This document shows, piece by piece, positions 8,567 to 17,831 of a stretch of 38,283 nucleotides of DNA. The first letter of the stretch is position 1; the number at the start of each line of letters is the position of its first letter. The position numbers and the translations under genes were made by a program. Source of the stretch: Fen-999 sp035505955 (GTDB lineage Bacteria > Pseudomonadota > Gammaproteobacteria > Burkholderiales > Rhodocyclaceae); contig DATJQH010000166.1 of assembly GCA_035505955.1 (NCBI GenBank), positions 1 through 38,283 on the forward strand. The letters run 5' to 3'. A model generated the notes under the pieces. That model was not told the DNA's origin and did no database searches. It worked only from the letters and a program-made list of their open reading frames with translations.

Positions 8567-10635
8567 TGCAAACATTCCGCCTGCATTTCCTTGCCGCGCT
8601 GCTGACTTTTGTCCTGTTCGTGCCATTCGGTTGGGCACAGAAGCAGGAGGAGGGCGTTTCGCTCAGCTTCGCCAACGCGGACATCGACACGGTCATCCGC
8701 GCGATCGGCAAGATATCGAACCGGAACATCCTGGTCGATCCTCGCGTCAAGGGGACGCTGAATATCGTCACGAGCAAGCCGGTGTCCCCGGACGTGGCCT
8801 ACCAGATCCTGTTGTCCGCGCTGCGCCTGCAGGGTTACGCAGTGGTCGAGGATGGCGGCTTCGCGAAGGTTGTGCCGGAGGCCGACGCGAAGACGCACTC
8901 CATGCCGGTGAGCAAGCGCAGCCAGTTGCGCGGCGAGCAGTTGGTCACGCATGTGTTCCACATCAGGAACGAGTCGGCAACTCAGTTGCTCAACGTCGTC
9001 AAACCGCTCGTTTCGCCGAACAATTCGGTGACGGCGTACGGCAACAACAACACGCTCATCATCACGGATTATGCGGACAACGTGGCGCGTATCGCCAAGA
9101 TCATCGATGCCCTCGACGTGCCGCAGGGCGACATCGTCGTCATGCCGCTGCAGCATACCTCGGCGCAGGATCTCGCGCCCATCGTGAACAAGCTGCTCGC
9201 CGATACGGGGGCCGGCCCCGCGGCGGGCGATGCGAGCCAGCACGTGAGCATCGCGGCGGACAATCGCCTGAACGCGCTGCTGGTGCGCTCGGAGAATCCG
9301 TCGCGCATCAATTCGATCCGGCAGCTGGTGGCCAACATGGACGTGCCCGGCGCGGCCGGAAACATCCATGTCATCTATCTCAGGAATGCCGACGCGACCA
9401 AGGTTGCGCAGACGCTGCGCGGCGTGCTCACTGGCGAGGTTAGCAATACGGCCACCCCCAGCAGCAGTGGATTCAGCTCCAGCTCGACGCCCTTGAACCA
9501 GTCCCAGCCAGCCACGACGTCAATGAGTGCCGGCGCCAGCGCCGGGCATCAGATGGTGCAGGCCGACCGCAGTACCAACTCGCTGATCATCACCGCGCCG
9601 GAGGCGATCTACAACAATCTGCGCAGCGTGATCGATCAACTCGATCGCCGTCGCGCGCAGGTCTATGTCGAGGCGCTGATCGCCGAAGTTACTGCGGACA
9701 ATGCAACCGAGTTCGGCATCCAGTTTCAGGGCAGCAATCTGGGGCAGAACGGTGCGGCGCCCTACGGGGGCACCAACTTTGCATCCGGGGGCAGCAATCT
9801 CCTCAACTTGGCCGTCAGTCCGCTGAGTACTGGCAAAGGACTGAATCTCGCGGTCGCCAAAGGGTTCCTGACCCTGCCCGATGGCACCAAGATCCTCAAC
9901 CTGGCGATGCTGGCGCGATTCATGGAAAGCCAGACCAACACCAACATCCTGTCGACGCCGAACTTGTTGATGCTCGACAACGAGGAAGCGAAGATCGTCG
10001 TGGGCCAGAACCTGCCGTTCATCACCGGGCAGTACACGAATACGGGCGGCGGCACGACGCCGGCGAATCCGTTCCAGACCGTCGAGCGTAAAGACGTAGG
10101 TTTGACGCTCAAGGTCAGGCCCCAGATCTCCGAGGGCGGGGCATTGATCTTGCAGATATTCCAGGAGTCTTCGTCGGTCGTCGCGACCAGCACCACCAAC
10201 GTCAACGGGCCGACGACCAACAAGCGCTCCATCGAAACGACGGCGGTCGTCGACGATGGCGAAATGATCGCGTTGGGCGGGCTGGTGCAGGACAGCTACA
10301 CGGGTGGCGTCGACAAGGTGCCGCTACTCGGCGACATTCCCGTGCTCGGCCAATTGTTCCGGTATGACACTCGGGCGCGTACGAAGACGAACCTCTTCAT
10401 CTTCCTGAAGCCGACGATCCTGCGCGACGGCGCCAGCTACCAGGCGATGACGACAGATCGCTACATGTACATCCTCGACCAGCAGCGAACGCTCGGCGCC
10501 ATGGGCAAGCCAGCATCTCAGCCCCCGCCGGGACCCGTGTTGCCGGGGCTACCCCCGAGGCCGGCTCCCGCGGCGCCGCCGACGGCACCGGAAGCTCCTG
10601 CAGCGCCCCCGCCAGCCGCACCCGCGGCGCAGTGA
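8566..10635 (+). CDS. gspD: Type II secretion secretin GspD
   Basis: The outer-membrane channel of the T2SS, 689 residues. A signal peptide ends near A24-Q25. N0 (from about 30), N1, N2 and N3 domains follow; N3 carries a Ser/Thr-rich insert at about 300-325. The secretin core runs from about 360 to 610 and shows VPLLGDIPVLGQLFR near its end. The last 45 residues are a Pro/Ala tail instead of a recognisable pilotin-binding S-domain. The ATG at 8566 overlaps the gspC stop (TGATG); a GTG one codon earlier is possible. Identity is certain. How the secretin reaches the outer membrane is not shown, because no pilotin gene or lipobox is seen here. Confidence 0.97.
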   Translation: MQTFRLHFLAALLTFVLFVPFGWAQKQEEGVSLSFANADIDTVIRAIGKISNRNILVDPRVKGTLNIVTSKPVSPDVAYQILLSALRLQGYAVVEDGGFAKVVPEADAKTHSMPVSKRSQLRGEQLVTHVFHIRNESATQLLNVVKPLVSPNNSVTAYGNNNTLIITDYADNVARIAKIIDALDVPQGDIVVMPLQHTSAQDLAPIVNKLLADTGAGPAAGDASQHVSIAADNRLNALLVRSENPSRINSIRQLVANMDVPGAAGNIHVIYLRNADATKVAQTLRGVLTGEVSNTATPSSSGFSSSSTPLNQSQPATTSMSAGASAGHQMVQADRSTNSLIITAPEAIYNNLRSVIDQLDRRRAQVYVEALIAEVTADNATEFGIQFQGSNLGQNGAAPYGGTNFASGGSNLLNLAVSPLSTGKGLNLAVAKGFLTLPDGTKILNLAMLARFMESQTNTNILSTPNLLMLDNEEAKIVVGQNLPFITGQYTNTGGGTTPANPFQTVERKDVGLTLKVRPQISEGGALILQIFQESSSVVATSTTNVNGPTTNKRSIETTAVVDDGEMIALGGLVQDSYTGGVDKVPLLGDIPVLGQLFRYDTRARTKTNLFIFLKPTILRDGASYQAMTTDRYMYILDQQRTLGAMGKPASQPPPGPVLPGLPPRPAPAAPPTAPEAPAAPPPAAPAAQ

Positions 10636-10648
10636 GGACGGGCGGCCA

Positions 10649-12124
10649 GTGACCGCAATGAACGCGCTTCTGCCCTATGCCTTCGCCAAGGCGCACGGCA
10701 TCCTGCTCGTCGATCCCGGCAACGGGCCGGCCGAGGTGATCCTGCGCGAAGGCGCGGCACTGGAACTGCTCGCGGAGGTGCGACGGCGTGCAGCCGGTCC
10801 CATGCAGTTGAAGTCCACCGTCGACAGCCGGTCCTTTGAAGAATTGCTCGGACAGGCTTATGCAGGCGGCGACCGCCAGGCGGCCGAACTTGCCGACGAC
10901 CTTGGCCAGGATGCGGACCTGACCAAACTGATGCACGAAATGCCGATCGTGGAAGACCTGCTCGCATCGCAGGACGACGCCCCGATCATCCGGCTCATCA
11001 ACACGCTCTTTACCCAGGCCGTGCATGAACGCGTGTCGGACATCCACGTCGAGCCGTTCGAGCAATATTCCGTGGTGCGCTTCCGGCGCGACGGTGTGCT
11101 TGGCGAGGTGGCCCGGCCGCACCGGGCCCTGCATGCTGCGATGGCATCGCGCATCAAGATCATGGCGAATCTCGACATCGCCGAGAAGCGTCTGCCGCAG
11201 GACGGCCGTATCGCGTTGCGCCTGGGCGGCCGCTCGATCGACGTGCGCGTGTCCACCGTGCCCACCAGCCATGGCGAGCGTCTGGTGCTGCGCCTGCTGG
11301 AGAAGGACAGCACCCGGCAGAGCCTGGATGCGCTGGGCATGGCCGGGGACACGCGCGAGAAGTTCCACGCGCTGCTCGGACATGCCTATGGCATCGTGCT
11401 GGTGACGGGACCAACCGGTTCCGGCAAGACGACGACGCTCTACGCCGGCCTTCAGACGATGGACCGGCGCACGCGCAATATCGTCACGGTGGAAGACCCG
11501 GTGGAGTACGATTTGCCGGGTATCGGCCAGATCTCCGTCAACACGCGCATCGAGCTCGGCTTCGCGCGGGCGCTTCGCGCCATTTTGCGCCAGGATCCGG
11601 ACGTCATCATGATCGGCGAGGTGCGCGACCTGGAAACAGCGCAGATTGCGGTACAGGCGAGCCTCACCGGCCACCTCGTGCTGGCCACGCTGCACACCAA
11701 CGACACCGCCTCGGCCGTAACGCGCTTGATCGACCTTGGCATCGAGCGTTTTCTGCTGGCGTCATCCCTGCGCGGCGTGCTGGCTCAGCGCCTGGTGCGT
11801 TGCCTGTGTCCGCAGTGCCGCAGGCCTGTGCCCGCAACGGCGAGCGAACGCGAAGCGCTCGGACCGGCGTGCCCCGACAATCTTTGGACAGCCGTGGGTT
11901 GTCCGGAATGCGGCGGCGTCGGCTACGCAGGCCGCAGCGGCCTGTACGAACTGATGGCGTGCGACGATCACATGGCGGAACTGATTCACGACGGCGCCGC
12001 GGAGGCCGAATTGCGCAGCCATGGCGAGCGCATCGGCTGCCGGTCTTTGCGGGCCGACGGCATCCGCCTGTTGCGGGACGGCACGACGTCGCTCGAAGAA
12101 CTGCTGCGCGTCACGGAAGACTGA
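10649..12124 (+). CDS. gspE: Type II secretion ATPase GspE
   Basis: The cytoplasmic hexameric ATPase that drives pseudopilus assembly, 491 residues. Walker A GPTGSGKTT is at 253-261. The Asp box, Walker B (DPDVIMIGEVRD) and His box (LATLHTND) follow. The zinc-binding tetracysteine module is complete: CPQC at 387-390 and CPEC at 418-421. The start is GTG at 10649 with GAGGACGGG upstream; an ATG three codons later is the alternative. It lies 13 bases after gspD and 9 before gspF. Its N-terminal domain would bind GspL, encoded further down the operon. Confidence 0.97.
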   Translation: MTAMNALLPYAFAKAHGILLVDPGNGPAEVILREGAALELLAEVRRRAAGPMQLKSTVDSRSFEELLGQAYAGGDRQAAELADDLGQDADLTKLMHEMPIVEDLLASQDDAPIIRLINTLFTQAVHERVSDIHVEPFEQYSVVRFRRDGVLGEVARPHRALHAAMASRIKIMANLDIAEKRLPQDGRIALRLGGRSIDVRVSTVPTSHGERLVLRLLEKDSTRQSLDALGMAGDTREKFHALLGHAYGIVLVTGPTGSGKTTTLYAGLQTMDRRTRNIVTVEDPVEYDLPGIGQISVNTRIELGFARALRAILRQDPDVIMIGEVRDLETAQIAVQASLTGHLVLATLHTNDTASAVTRLIDLGIERFLLASSLRGVLAQRLVRCLCPQCRRPVPATASEREALGPACPDNLWTAVGCPECGGVGYAGRSGLYELMACDDHMAELIHDGAAEAELRSHGERIGCRSLRADGIRLLRDGTTSLEELLRVTED

Positions 12125-12133
12125 GGCAGGGTC

Positions 12134-13342
12134 GTGACCGTATTCAGGTATCGGGCCATCGACCCGGCGGGCGCCAAGAAGGGCGGCGTGATCGACGCCG
12201 AGTCCGCGCGCCATGCGCGCACGCTGCTGCGCGACCAGGGGTGGTATCCGTTGCGCGTCGACGAGGTTTCCTCGCGCTCGAACACGCCGTTCGGCCTGTT
12301 CGCGCGGCGCTTGCGGCCGTCGGAACTGTGCCTGCTGACGCGGCAGTGGGCAACCTTGCTCATGTCGGGCCTGACGATGGAGCAGTCGTTGACGACGCTG
12401 ATCGAGCAGGCCGAACGCGAGCTTCTGCGCGACATTCTGGCCGGCTTGCGGCGGGAGATCCTGTCCGGGCTCTCGCTGCGCGCGGCGCTCGACCGCTTTC
12501 CGACAGATTTCCCGGCGATCTACCGCGCCTCGGTGGCTGCCGGGGAGAAGTCGGGCGAGTTGTCGAAGGTGATGCTTCAGCTTGCGGACCATCTCGAGCG
12601 ACGCAGCGCATTGCGCCAGAAGACGATCCAGGCACTCGTGTATCCGGTCCTGGTCGCCCTCGTCGGCACCGCGGTGGTGATCGGCCTGATGACCTACGTC
12701 GTGCCGTCTGTCGTGACGGTATTCCAGCATGGCAAGCAGGCGCTGCCGTTGCTGACGCGCATGATGATCGCGATCTCCTGGTTCATCCGCGAGTGGGGCT
12801 GGGTGCTGGCGCTGGCGCTGGTGGCGGCCGGCTTCGCCTTCCGGCGCGCACTCGGCGACGAGGGATTCCGCGCCCGTTGGGACGCACGTCTGTTGCGGAT
12901 GCCGATGATCGGGTCCTACCTGCGCAATCTCGATGCCACACGCTTTGCCAGCACGCTGGCGATCCTTGCCGGCAGCGGCGTGCCGCTGCTGGAAGCGCTC
13001 GATGCCTGCAGCCGCGTCGTCGTCCGGCTGCCGCTGGTGGCAGCGATCCGTGAAGTGTCGGTGCAGGTGCGGGAAGGCATGCCGCTGTCGCGGGCGCTGG
13101 CGCAGACACGGCAGTTCCCGCCGCTGCTGGTGCACATGATCGCCAGCGGCGAGGCCACGGGCCAACTGGATACGCTGCTGGAACGCGCGGCGCAATTGCA
13201 GCAGACGGACATCGAGAACCGGACAGCGATGTTTGCCGTGCTCGTCGAACCGGTCCTGCTGCTGGCGATGGGCGGCCTGGTGCTCTTGATCGTGCTGGCC
13301 GTGATGCAGCCGATCATCGAATTGAACGTCTTGATCCATTGA
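12134..13342 (+). CDS. gspF: Type II secretion inner-membrane platform protein GspF
   Basis: A 402-residue polytopic protein at the centre of the T2SS platform that works with GspE to extract and add pseudopilins. Two repeats of the T2SSF domain are seen, at about residues 65-190 and 270-395, with membrane helices near 165-190, 215-235 and 370-395. The opening FRYRAIDPAGAKKGGVIDAES is typical. The start is GTG at 12134. The stop is followed 11 bases later by the gspG ATG. No anomaly. Confidence 0.96.
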   Translation: MTVFRYRAIDPAGAKKGGVIDAESARHARTLLRDQGWYPLRVDEVSSRSNTPFGLFARRLRPSELCLLTRQWATLLMSGLTMEQSLTTLIEQAERELLRDILAGLRREILSGLSLRAALDRFPTDFPAIYRASVAAGEKSGELSKVMLQLADHLERRSALRQKTIQALVYPVLVALVGTAVVIGLMTYVVPSVVTVFQHGKQALPLLTRMMIAISWFIREWGWVLALALVAAGFAFRRALGDEGFRARWDARLLRMPMIGSYLRNLDATRFASTLAILAGSGVPLLEALDACSRVVVRLPLVAAIREVSVQVREGMPLSRALAQTRQFPPLLVHMIASGEATGQLDTLLERAAQLQQTDIENRTAMFAVLVEPVLLLAMGGLVLLIVLAVMQPIIELNVLIH

Positions 13343-13353
13343 ATGGGAAAGCC

Positions 13354-13779
13354 ATGAAGACACGTTTGGGAAGCAGGGGTTTCACGCTCATCGAAGTCAT
13401 GATCGTCATCGTCATCCTCGGCGTGCTGGCGGCGCTGATCGTGCCGAAGGTCATGAGCCGGCCGGACGAGGCGCGCGTGGTGGCGGCCAAGCACGACATC
13501 GCCACCATCATGCAGGCGCTCAAGCTGTATCGGCTCGACAACCGCAGCTATCCGACCACGCAGCAGGGGCTCGACGCGCTGGTGAAGAAGCCGGAAGTCG
13601 ATCCGGCGCCGCCGAACTGGAAGTCTTATGTCGAGCGCCTGCCGCTCGACCCATGGGGCAATCCTTACCAATACCTGAATCCGGGACTGCAGGGAGAAAT
13701 CGACGTCTTCAGCTTCGGCGCCGACGGCAAGCCGGGCGGCGAGGGCTTCGACGCCGACATAGGTTCCTGGCAGTTGTGA
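13354..13779 (+). CDS. gspG: Major pseudopilin GspG
   Basis: The main subunit of the T2SS pseudopilus, 141 residues. The short basic leader MKTRLGSRG is cut by prepilin peptidase before FTLIEVMIVIVILGVLAALI; the conserved Glu at +5 is present. The C-terminal part has the family pattern DNRSYPTTQQGLDAL, LPLDPWGNPYQY and SFGADGKPGGEG, where the Asp residues form the calcium site. The ATG at 13354 is preferred over an upstream TTG because it gives a proper leader and has GGGA upstream. No prepilin peptidase (GspO) gene is in the window, so PilD elsewhere is probably shared. Confidence 0.97.
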   Translation: MKTRLGSRGFTLIEVMIVIVILGVLAALIVPKVMSRPDEARVVAAKHDIATIMQALKLYRLDNRSYPTTQQGLDALVKKPEVDPAPPNWKSYVERLPLDPWGNPYQYLNPGLQGEIDVFSFGADGKPGGEGFDADIGSWQL

Positions 13780-14249
13780 TCCGTGCCCGGTCGCATGGCC
13801 TGACGCTGATCGAAGTAGTCATCGTGCTGCTTCTGATCGGCCTGGCCTCGACCATGGTCGTGGGTACGATCGATTCCACCCGGCGCAGCGCCGACACCGA
13901 GATCGACCGCCTTGCGTTGGCACTGGAAACGGCGGCGGAGCGGGCTCGCATACGCGGCACGCCGATCCGCTTCGAGCGGTTTCCACAAGGCTATCGCTTC
14001 TCCTGGTTCGACACCTCGGGAAATTGGCAACCTGTGGTCGATGATCCGCTGCTGGCGGAGCGCAACCTGCCCGGCGATGTCGTTCTGGGTCGGCTGAGTC
14101 GGGAAGGACAGGAGGTAACCGGCCCGCTGGTTTTCGGCAGCGACGTGACGCTCTATACGCTGGACATCCTGTCCGGATCGGGTCCGATGGAACTGGTGGC
14201 ACAGCCGACGGGCACCTTGCGCAAGGTGGCCGGCACCGGCGCCGCGTGA
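13776..14249 (+). CDS. gspH: Minor pseudopilin GspH
   Basis: A 157-residue minor pseudopilin. The leader MIRARSHG is followed by LTLIEVVIVLLLIGLASTMV, with Leu rather than the usual Phe at +1 and Glu at +5. The rest fits GspH: SADTEIDRLALALETAAERARIRGTPIRF and a beta-rich C-terminal half. The GTG start at 13776 overlaps the gspG TGA and is the only start that puts a short leader before the cleavage site. The position between gspG and gspI supports the call. Confidence 0.9.
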   Translation: MIRARSHGLTLIEVVIVLLLIGLASTMVVGTIDSTRRSADTEIDRLALALETAAERARIRGTPIRFERFPQGYRFSWFDTSGNWQPVVDDPLLAERNLPGDVVLGRLSREGQEVTGPLVFGSDVTLYTLDILSGSGPMELVAQPTGTLRKVAGTGAA

Positions 14250-14617
14250 TGAGGCACCGAGGCTTCACGCTGATCGAGGTGCTGATCGCGCTGGCGATCT
14301 TCGCCATCGGCGTCATGGCGGCGCTGCGGGCGCTCGGCGTCGCCACCGGAGGCGTCGACGACTTGCGCACACGCCTGCTCGCCGGCTGGGTGGCCCAGAA
14401 TCACCTGACGGAAATGCGCATCGCGGGCACATTTCCCGCCGTTGGAACCAATGAGGGCGAAGCGGCCATGGGCGGCCGCCAGTACGTCTGGCGCGAGGAG
14501 ATCAAGGCGACGCCGAATCCGAACTTCCGGCGCGTCGACGTCAAGGTGTTCGCGTCCCGCGCGGATAGTTACGCCCTGGCCCAGCTATCCGGCTTCGCGG
14601 TCCGGCCGCTGCCCTGA
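14249..14617 (+). CDS. gspI: Minor pseudopilin GspI
   Basis: A 122-residue minor pseudopilin of the GspI-J-K tip complex. The very short leader MRHRG precedes FTLIEVLIALAIFAIGVMA. The phrase WVAQNHLTEMRI is characteristic of GspI. The ATG overlaps the gspH stop as TGATG, so translation is coupled. Confidence 0.94.
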   Translation: MRHRGFTLIEVLIALAIFAIGVMAALRALGVATGGVDDLRTRLLAGWVAQNHLTEMRIAGTFPAVGTNEGEAAMGGRQYVWREEIKATPNPNFRRVDVKVFASRADSYALAQLSGFAVRPLP

Positions 14618-14619
14618 GC

Positions 14620-15225
14620 ATGAAGAAGGCGCGCGAAAGTCAGTCCCCATGGTACGCCGTGCGTGGCGTGACGCTCATCGAACTCCTGGTTGCGCTCGTG
14701 ATCTTCGGCGTGCTCGGCGTGATGGGCTACCGTGCGGTCAGCATGGCGGTGGACAGCCGCGAGCGCGTCGTGGCCGAGTTGCAGCGCTGGCGCGACATCG
14801 CCGGCTTCTTTCAGGTGCTGGAGAACGATCTGGCGCAATACGCGGAGCGACCCCAGCCCGGTCAGCAGACGGGCAGTCCGAACGCCGACACGCTGCATCT
14901 GAGCGTCGCCAGCGACGGCACGACGGAGTTCAGCTTCCTGCGTGTGGACGGTACGGGCGGCGCCGTGCGCAGGCGCGGCTACCGGTTCGAGCCGGGCCAG
15001 ATCGTACAACTGCGCTGGCCCGGGTCGGACGCCTTGTCGTTGCCCGACCGCTACGTCGTGCTCGCCAAGGTCACGAGCATGAAATGCGTGACGGTCGACG
15101 GGAATGGCGTAAAGCGACCGCAATGGCCGCTTCAGTCGGCTGGTGCGGCCATGCCGGTCGCCCTCGACATTCAAGTGGAACTGCCTGATGCCGGAACGAT
15201 ACGCAGACTCATTTCGCTGCGCTAG
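14620..15225 (+). CDS. gspJ: Minor pseudopilin GspJ
   Basis: A 201-residue minor pseudopilin. The leader, about 16 residues (MKKARESQSPWYAVRG), precedes VTLIELLVALVIFGVLGVMGYRAV. Later ERVVAELQRWRDI and the N-DLAQ-like ENDLAQYAERP pattern are typical of GspJ. It begins 2 bases after gspI. The 3' end overlaps gspK by 38 bases, the longest overlap in the operon. Together with GspI and GspK it should form the pseudopilus tip. Confidence 0.92.
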   Translation: MKKARESQSPWYAVRGVTLIELLVALVIFGVLGVMGYRAVSMAVDSRERVVAELQRWRDIAGFFQVLENDLAQYAERPQPGQQTGSPNADTLHLSVASDGTTEFSFLRVDGTGGAVRRRGYRFEPGQIVQLRWPGSDALSLPDRYVVLAKVTSMKCVTVDGNGVKRPQWPLQSAGAAMPVALDIQVELPDAGTIRRLISLR

Positions 15226-16147
15226 CGCGCGCACTGCGAGGCAGAGCGGGGCTGCCGTCCTGCTCGCCATGCTCACGCTGGCCTTGATGGCGGGCCTGGC
15301 GGCATTCGTCGTCGCCGACTACGGGGCGGCCGCCGATCTGCTGGTGGGCAGGCAGGACCAGAACCAGAGCCGCTGGCTCGCACGCGCGGCAGTCGACTGG
15401 GCTCGAAACGTTCTGGCGGAAGACAAGCGCACGAGCAAGATAGACTATCTCGGCGAAGCATGGGCGACGCATGTCGCGCCCACGGCGGTCGAGGATGGCG
15501 AGGTTAGCGGCGAGATCACCGACTACTCGGGCCTGTTCGACCTCAACAGCCTCGTCAGCTATGGACAGATCAACAAGACCCAGGTTGCTGCCTATGTTCG
15601 CCTGCTCTCCCTGCTCGGCTTGCCGTCGCAGCAGGCGACCAGCCTGGCGGCGGCTTTGGTCGACTGGCTCGACACGGACAACAACCCGCTACCCGGCGGC
15701 GCGGAGTCCGACTGGTACGTCACGCAGGGCAAGCGTTATCAGGTTGCCAACGGACTGCTGGTCGATGTCGACGAGCTGAGGTTGATTCGAGGCTATGACG
15801 ACGATCTGGTCGAGCGTCTCCGGCCGTTTGTCGCTGCGTTGCCTTCGAGCACGTTTATCAACGTCAATACGGCCCCGCCGGAAGTGCTTGCCGCCATTGT
15901 TGACAATCTGAGCATCGACGAGGCGCGCGCGATTGCGGTTCGACGGCTGGTCGTGCCGTTCCAAACGACCAGTGACTTCACCGCGCTCCTGCCGGCCAGG
16001 GCGTTCGCACCTGGTCAAATCGATGTCGGTAGTCGTTACTTTCTTGTCGGAGGACGGGCAAAATACGGGCAGGCGGTTACCCGTATGCAGGTCCTGCTGG
16101 ACCGGAGCTCTAACTGGCCAGTCATTGTTTGGCAGAAAATATTGTGA
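15188..16147 (+). CDS. gspK: Pseudopilus tip protein GspK
   Basis: The large minor pseudopilin that caps the pseudopilus, 319 residues. The leader is followed by GAAVLLAMLTLALMAGLAAFVV, which lacks the +5 Glu, as is normal for GspK. The alpha-helical insert has the family phrases ISDYSG-like ITDYSGLFDLNSLV and DWLDTDNNPLPGGAESDWY, and FINVNTAPPEVLAAI lies later. The ATG at 15188 lies inside gspJ. An upstream start would extend the leader without homologous content. Stop and gspL start overlap. Confidence 0.93.
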   Translation: MPERYADSFRCASARTARQSGAAVLLAMLTLALMAGLAAFVVADYGAAADLLVGRQDQNQSRWLARAAVDWARNVLAEDKRTSKIDYLGEAWATHVAPTAVEDGEVSGEITDYSGLFDLNSLVSYGQINKTQVAAYVRLLSLLGLPSQQATSLAAALVDWLDTDNNPLPGGAESDWYVTQGKRYQVANGLLVDVDELRLIRGYDDDLVERLRPFVAALPSSTFINVNTAPPEVLAAIVDNLSIDEARAIAVRRLVVPFQTTSDFTALLPARAFAPGQIDVGSRYFLVGGRAKYGQAVTRMQVLLDRSSNWPVIVWQKIL

Positions 16148-17349
16148 GCACAACACTGAGAGTATTCGTCGGCGAGCACTGGCCCGAGCGTCCGGTCACG
16201 CGCTGGGTGGCGCTGGACGCGACGGGCGAGGTCGTTCAGCAGGGCGAATCCGATGCGCTGCACTGGCCGCAAACCGAGTTTTGCGAAGCGGTGATGTCCG
16301 CGCCGCAGGTCTCGTGGCTGCGCACTGACATTCCGGAGCGCGTGTCTCGGCTCGATTTGCAGCAGGTGGTGGCGAGTTCTCTCGAGGACCGGTTGCTCGA
16401 AGACCCCGACCAGTGCCACCTCACGCTCTGCGCGCGGGATGGCGCGGTGGCCGACGTGCTGGTGGCCTCGCGCAACCGCGTACGCAACGTCCTGGCGCAG
16501 TTCACGGCGCTCAAGCGCCCGCTGTCGGCGCTGTTCAGCGAGTTGCAGGCGCGGCGCCCGGCCGGGTCGGGGTGCGCGGTGATGTTGGCTGCCGAAGCGG
16601 CGATAGTGCATCGCCCCGGTGATACGCCGCTGACCCTGGACATGCCCGATCCCGCCGATCCGCCGCCTCTGCTCGCGGTGGCGCTGCAGAGTGGAAATGG
16701 CGCAGGCAGAGATCCGATCGTGATTTGTCCGGGCCCCGGCGTTGCCGTGGATCTGCCCACGTGGCGCAAGGCGCTCGGCATCGATGGCATCGCCCTTGGC
16801 CCGGAATACCGATGGCATGTGCTCGACGCCGGTGCGGCCGATCTACTGCATCACGAATTCGAACCGGGCCAGCGCCGCAGCAACCTTTGGCAGTTGGTGA
16901 AATCCCCGGCGCTCGTCGCCGCGGGTGCCCTCGTGGCGTACCTGGTTGTGGCCCTGTTTCAGATCGGCGTGCAGCAGTATCGCATCGGAGAAACGCGCGA
17001 CCGGATCGCGGAACTGTTCCGGGGCGCATTTCCGGAGGTGCCGGCCGTGGCGCCGCTCGCGCAGACCCGCAGGCAGCTGGATGCGCTGCGCGCATCGAAC
17101 GGCCAGTTGCGCAGTGACGACGTGCTGAGCCTGCTGGCGGCCGTTGCCGATGTGCTCGGCGCGGAAGGCAAGGATGCGGTCCGATCCGTCACGTTCGAGA
17201 AGCATCGTCTGACCGTAGTTTTCGCTCCGCCCTGGTCATCGCGCCTGGACGCCCTGCAACGGCAGCTGTCCGCTCGGGGCCTGGCCGCGACGGTGAGCGG
17301 TTCCCAGAATGCCTCAGCGCTCGTCGTCGAGCGGGATTTGAGCCGATGA
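16144..17349 (+). CDS. gspL: Type II secretion protein GspL
   Basis: A bitopic inner-membrane platform protein, 401 residues. Its cytoplasmic actin-like domain (about 1-245) binds GspE. One membrane helix lies at about 255-277 and a small ferredoxin-like periplasmic domain pairs with GspM. Sequence similarity in this family is low, so the call rests on length, topology, the ARDGAVADVLVASRNRV pattern and its place between gspK and gspM. The GTG start at 16144 overlaps the gspK TGA. Confidence 0.88.
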   Translation: MSTTLRVFVGEHWPERPVTRWVALDATGEVVQQGESDALHWPQTEFCEAVMSAPQVSWLRTDIPERVSRLDLQQVVASSLEDRLLEDPDQCHLTLCARDGAVADVLVASRNRVRNVLAQFTALKRPLSALFSELQARRPAGSGCAVMLAAEAAIVHRPGDTPLTLDMPDPADPPPLLAVALQSGNGAGRDPIVICPGPGVAVDLPTWRKALGIDGIALGPEYRWHVLDAGAADLLHHEFEPGQRRSNLWQLVKSPALVAAGALVAYLVVALFQIGVQQYRIGETRDRIAELFRGAFPEVPAVAPLAQTRRQLDALRASNGQLRSDDVLSLLAAVADVLGAEGKDAVRSVTFEKHRLTVVFAPPWSSRLDALQRQLSARGLAATVSGSQNASALVVERDLSR

Positions 17350-17831
17350 ACAAGATCAGGAACATTATCGTCGGCACGTGGCAGCGGCTTGACGCGCAGC
17401 ACCAGCGCTGGCTTGCCGTCGCATTGACGATTGTCGCTGCCGCCGCCTTGATCGCGACTGCGCTCTGGTCGCGCAGCGAACAGGCCCGCCTTGGTCAACG
17501 CGAGATAGAGGTCGCCAAGGACTTGCACGCGATCCAGGCGGACCTGGCGGATATCGCACGGCTCAAGGGGCGCGCTCCACCGTCCCGTCTCACGGGCCAG
17601 TCGTTGCAGGAGGCCGTGTCGGCCTCGCTGGCGAGCCAGCAGCTGTCACTGTCCGCGAACGCGCTGGACGCGGGGCGCGTCCGCGTACAGGGGAGCGGCA
17701 GTTTCGACGCGATCGTGCGCTGGCTCGCGGGCGTGCAGCAGAACCATCGTCTGGCCGTGGCTTCGTTTTCGGCGACCCGGGACGGTAGCGCTGCCACCGT
17801 GGACCTTGTCCTCACATCAACCGTCGAATGA
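17346..17831 (+). CDS. gspM: Type II secretion protein GspM
   Basis: A 161-residue bitopic protein that stabilises GspL. A short cytoplasmic N-terminus, a membrane helix at about 22-41, a coiled-coil stretch (QARLGQREIEVAKDLHAIQADLADI) and a ferredoxin-like C-terminal domain (VQGSGSFDAIVRWLAGVQ) fit the family. The ATG overlaps the gspL TGA by four bases (ATGA). Confidence 0.88.
   Translation: MNKIRNIIVGTWQRLDAQHQRWLAVALTIVAAAALIATALWSRSEQARLGQREIEVAKDLHAIQADLADIARLKGRAPPSRLTGQSLQEAVSASLASQQLSLSANALDAGRVRVQGSGSFDAIVRWLAGVQQNHRLAVASFSATRDGSAATVDLVLTSTVE

Noticed and set aside
11762..13363. Minus-strand open frame of 533 residues opposite gspE and gspF
   Set aside because: Its sequence is a low-complexity Arg/Gln/His chain, and both gsp genes on the other strand are certain.
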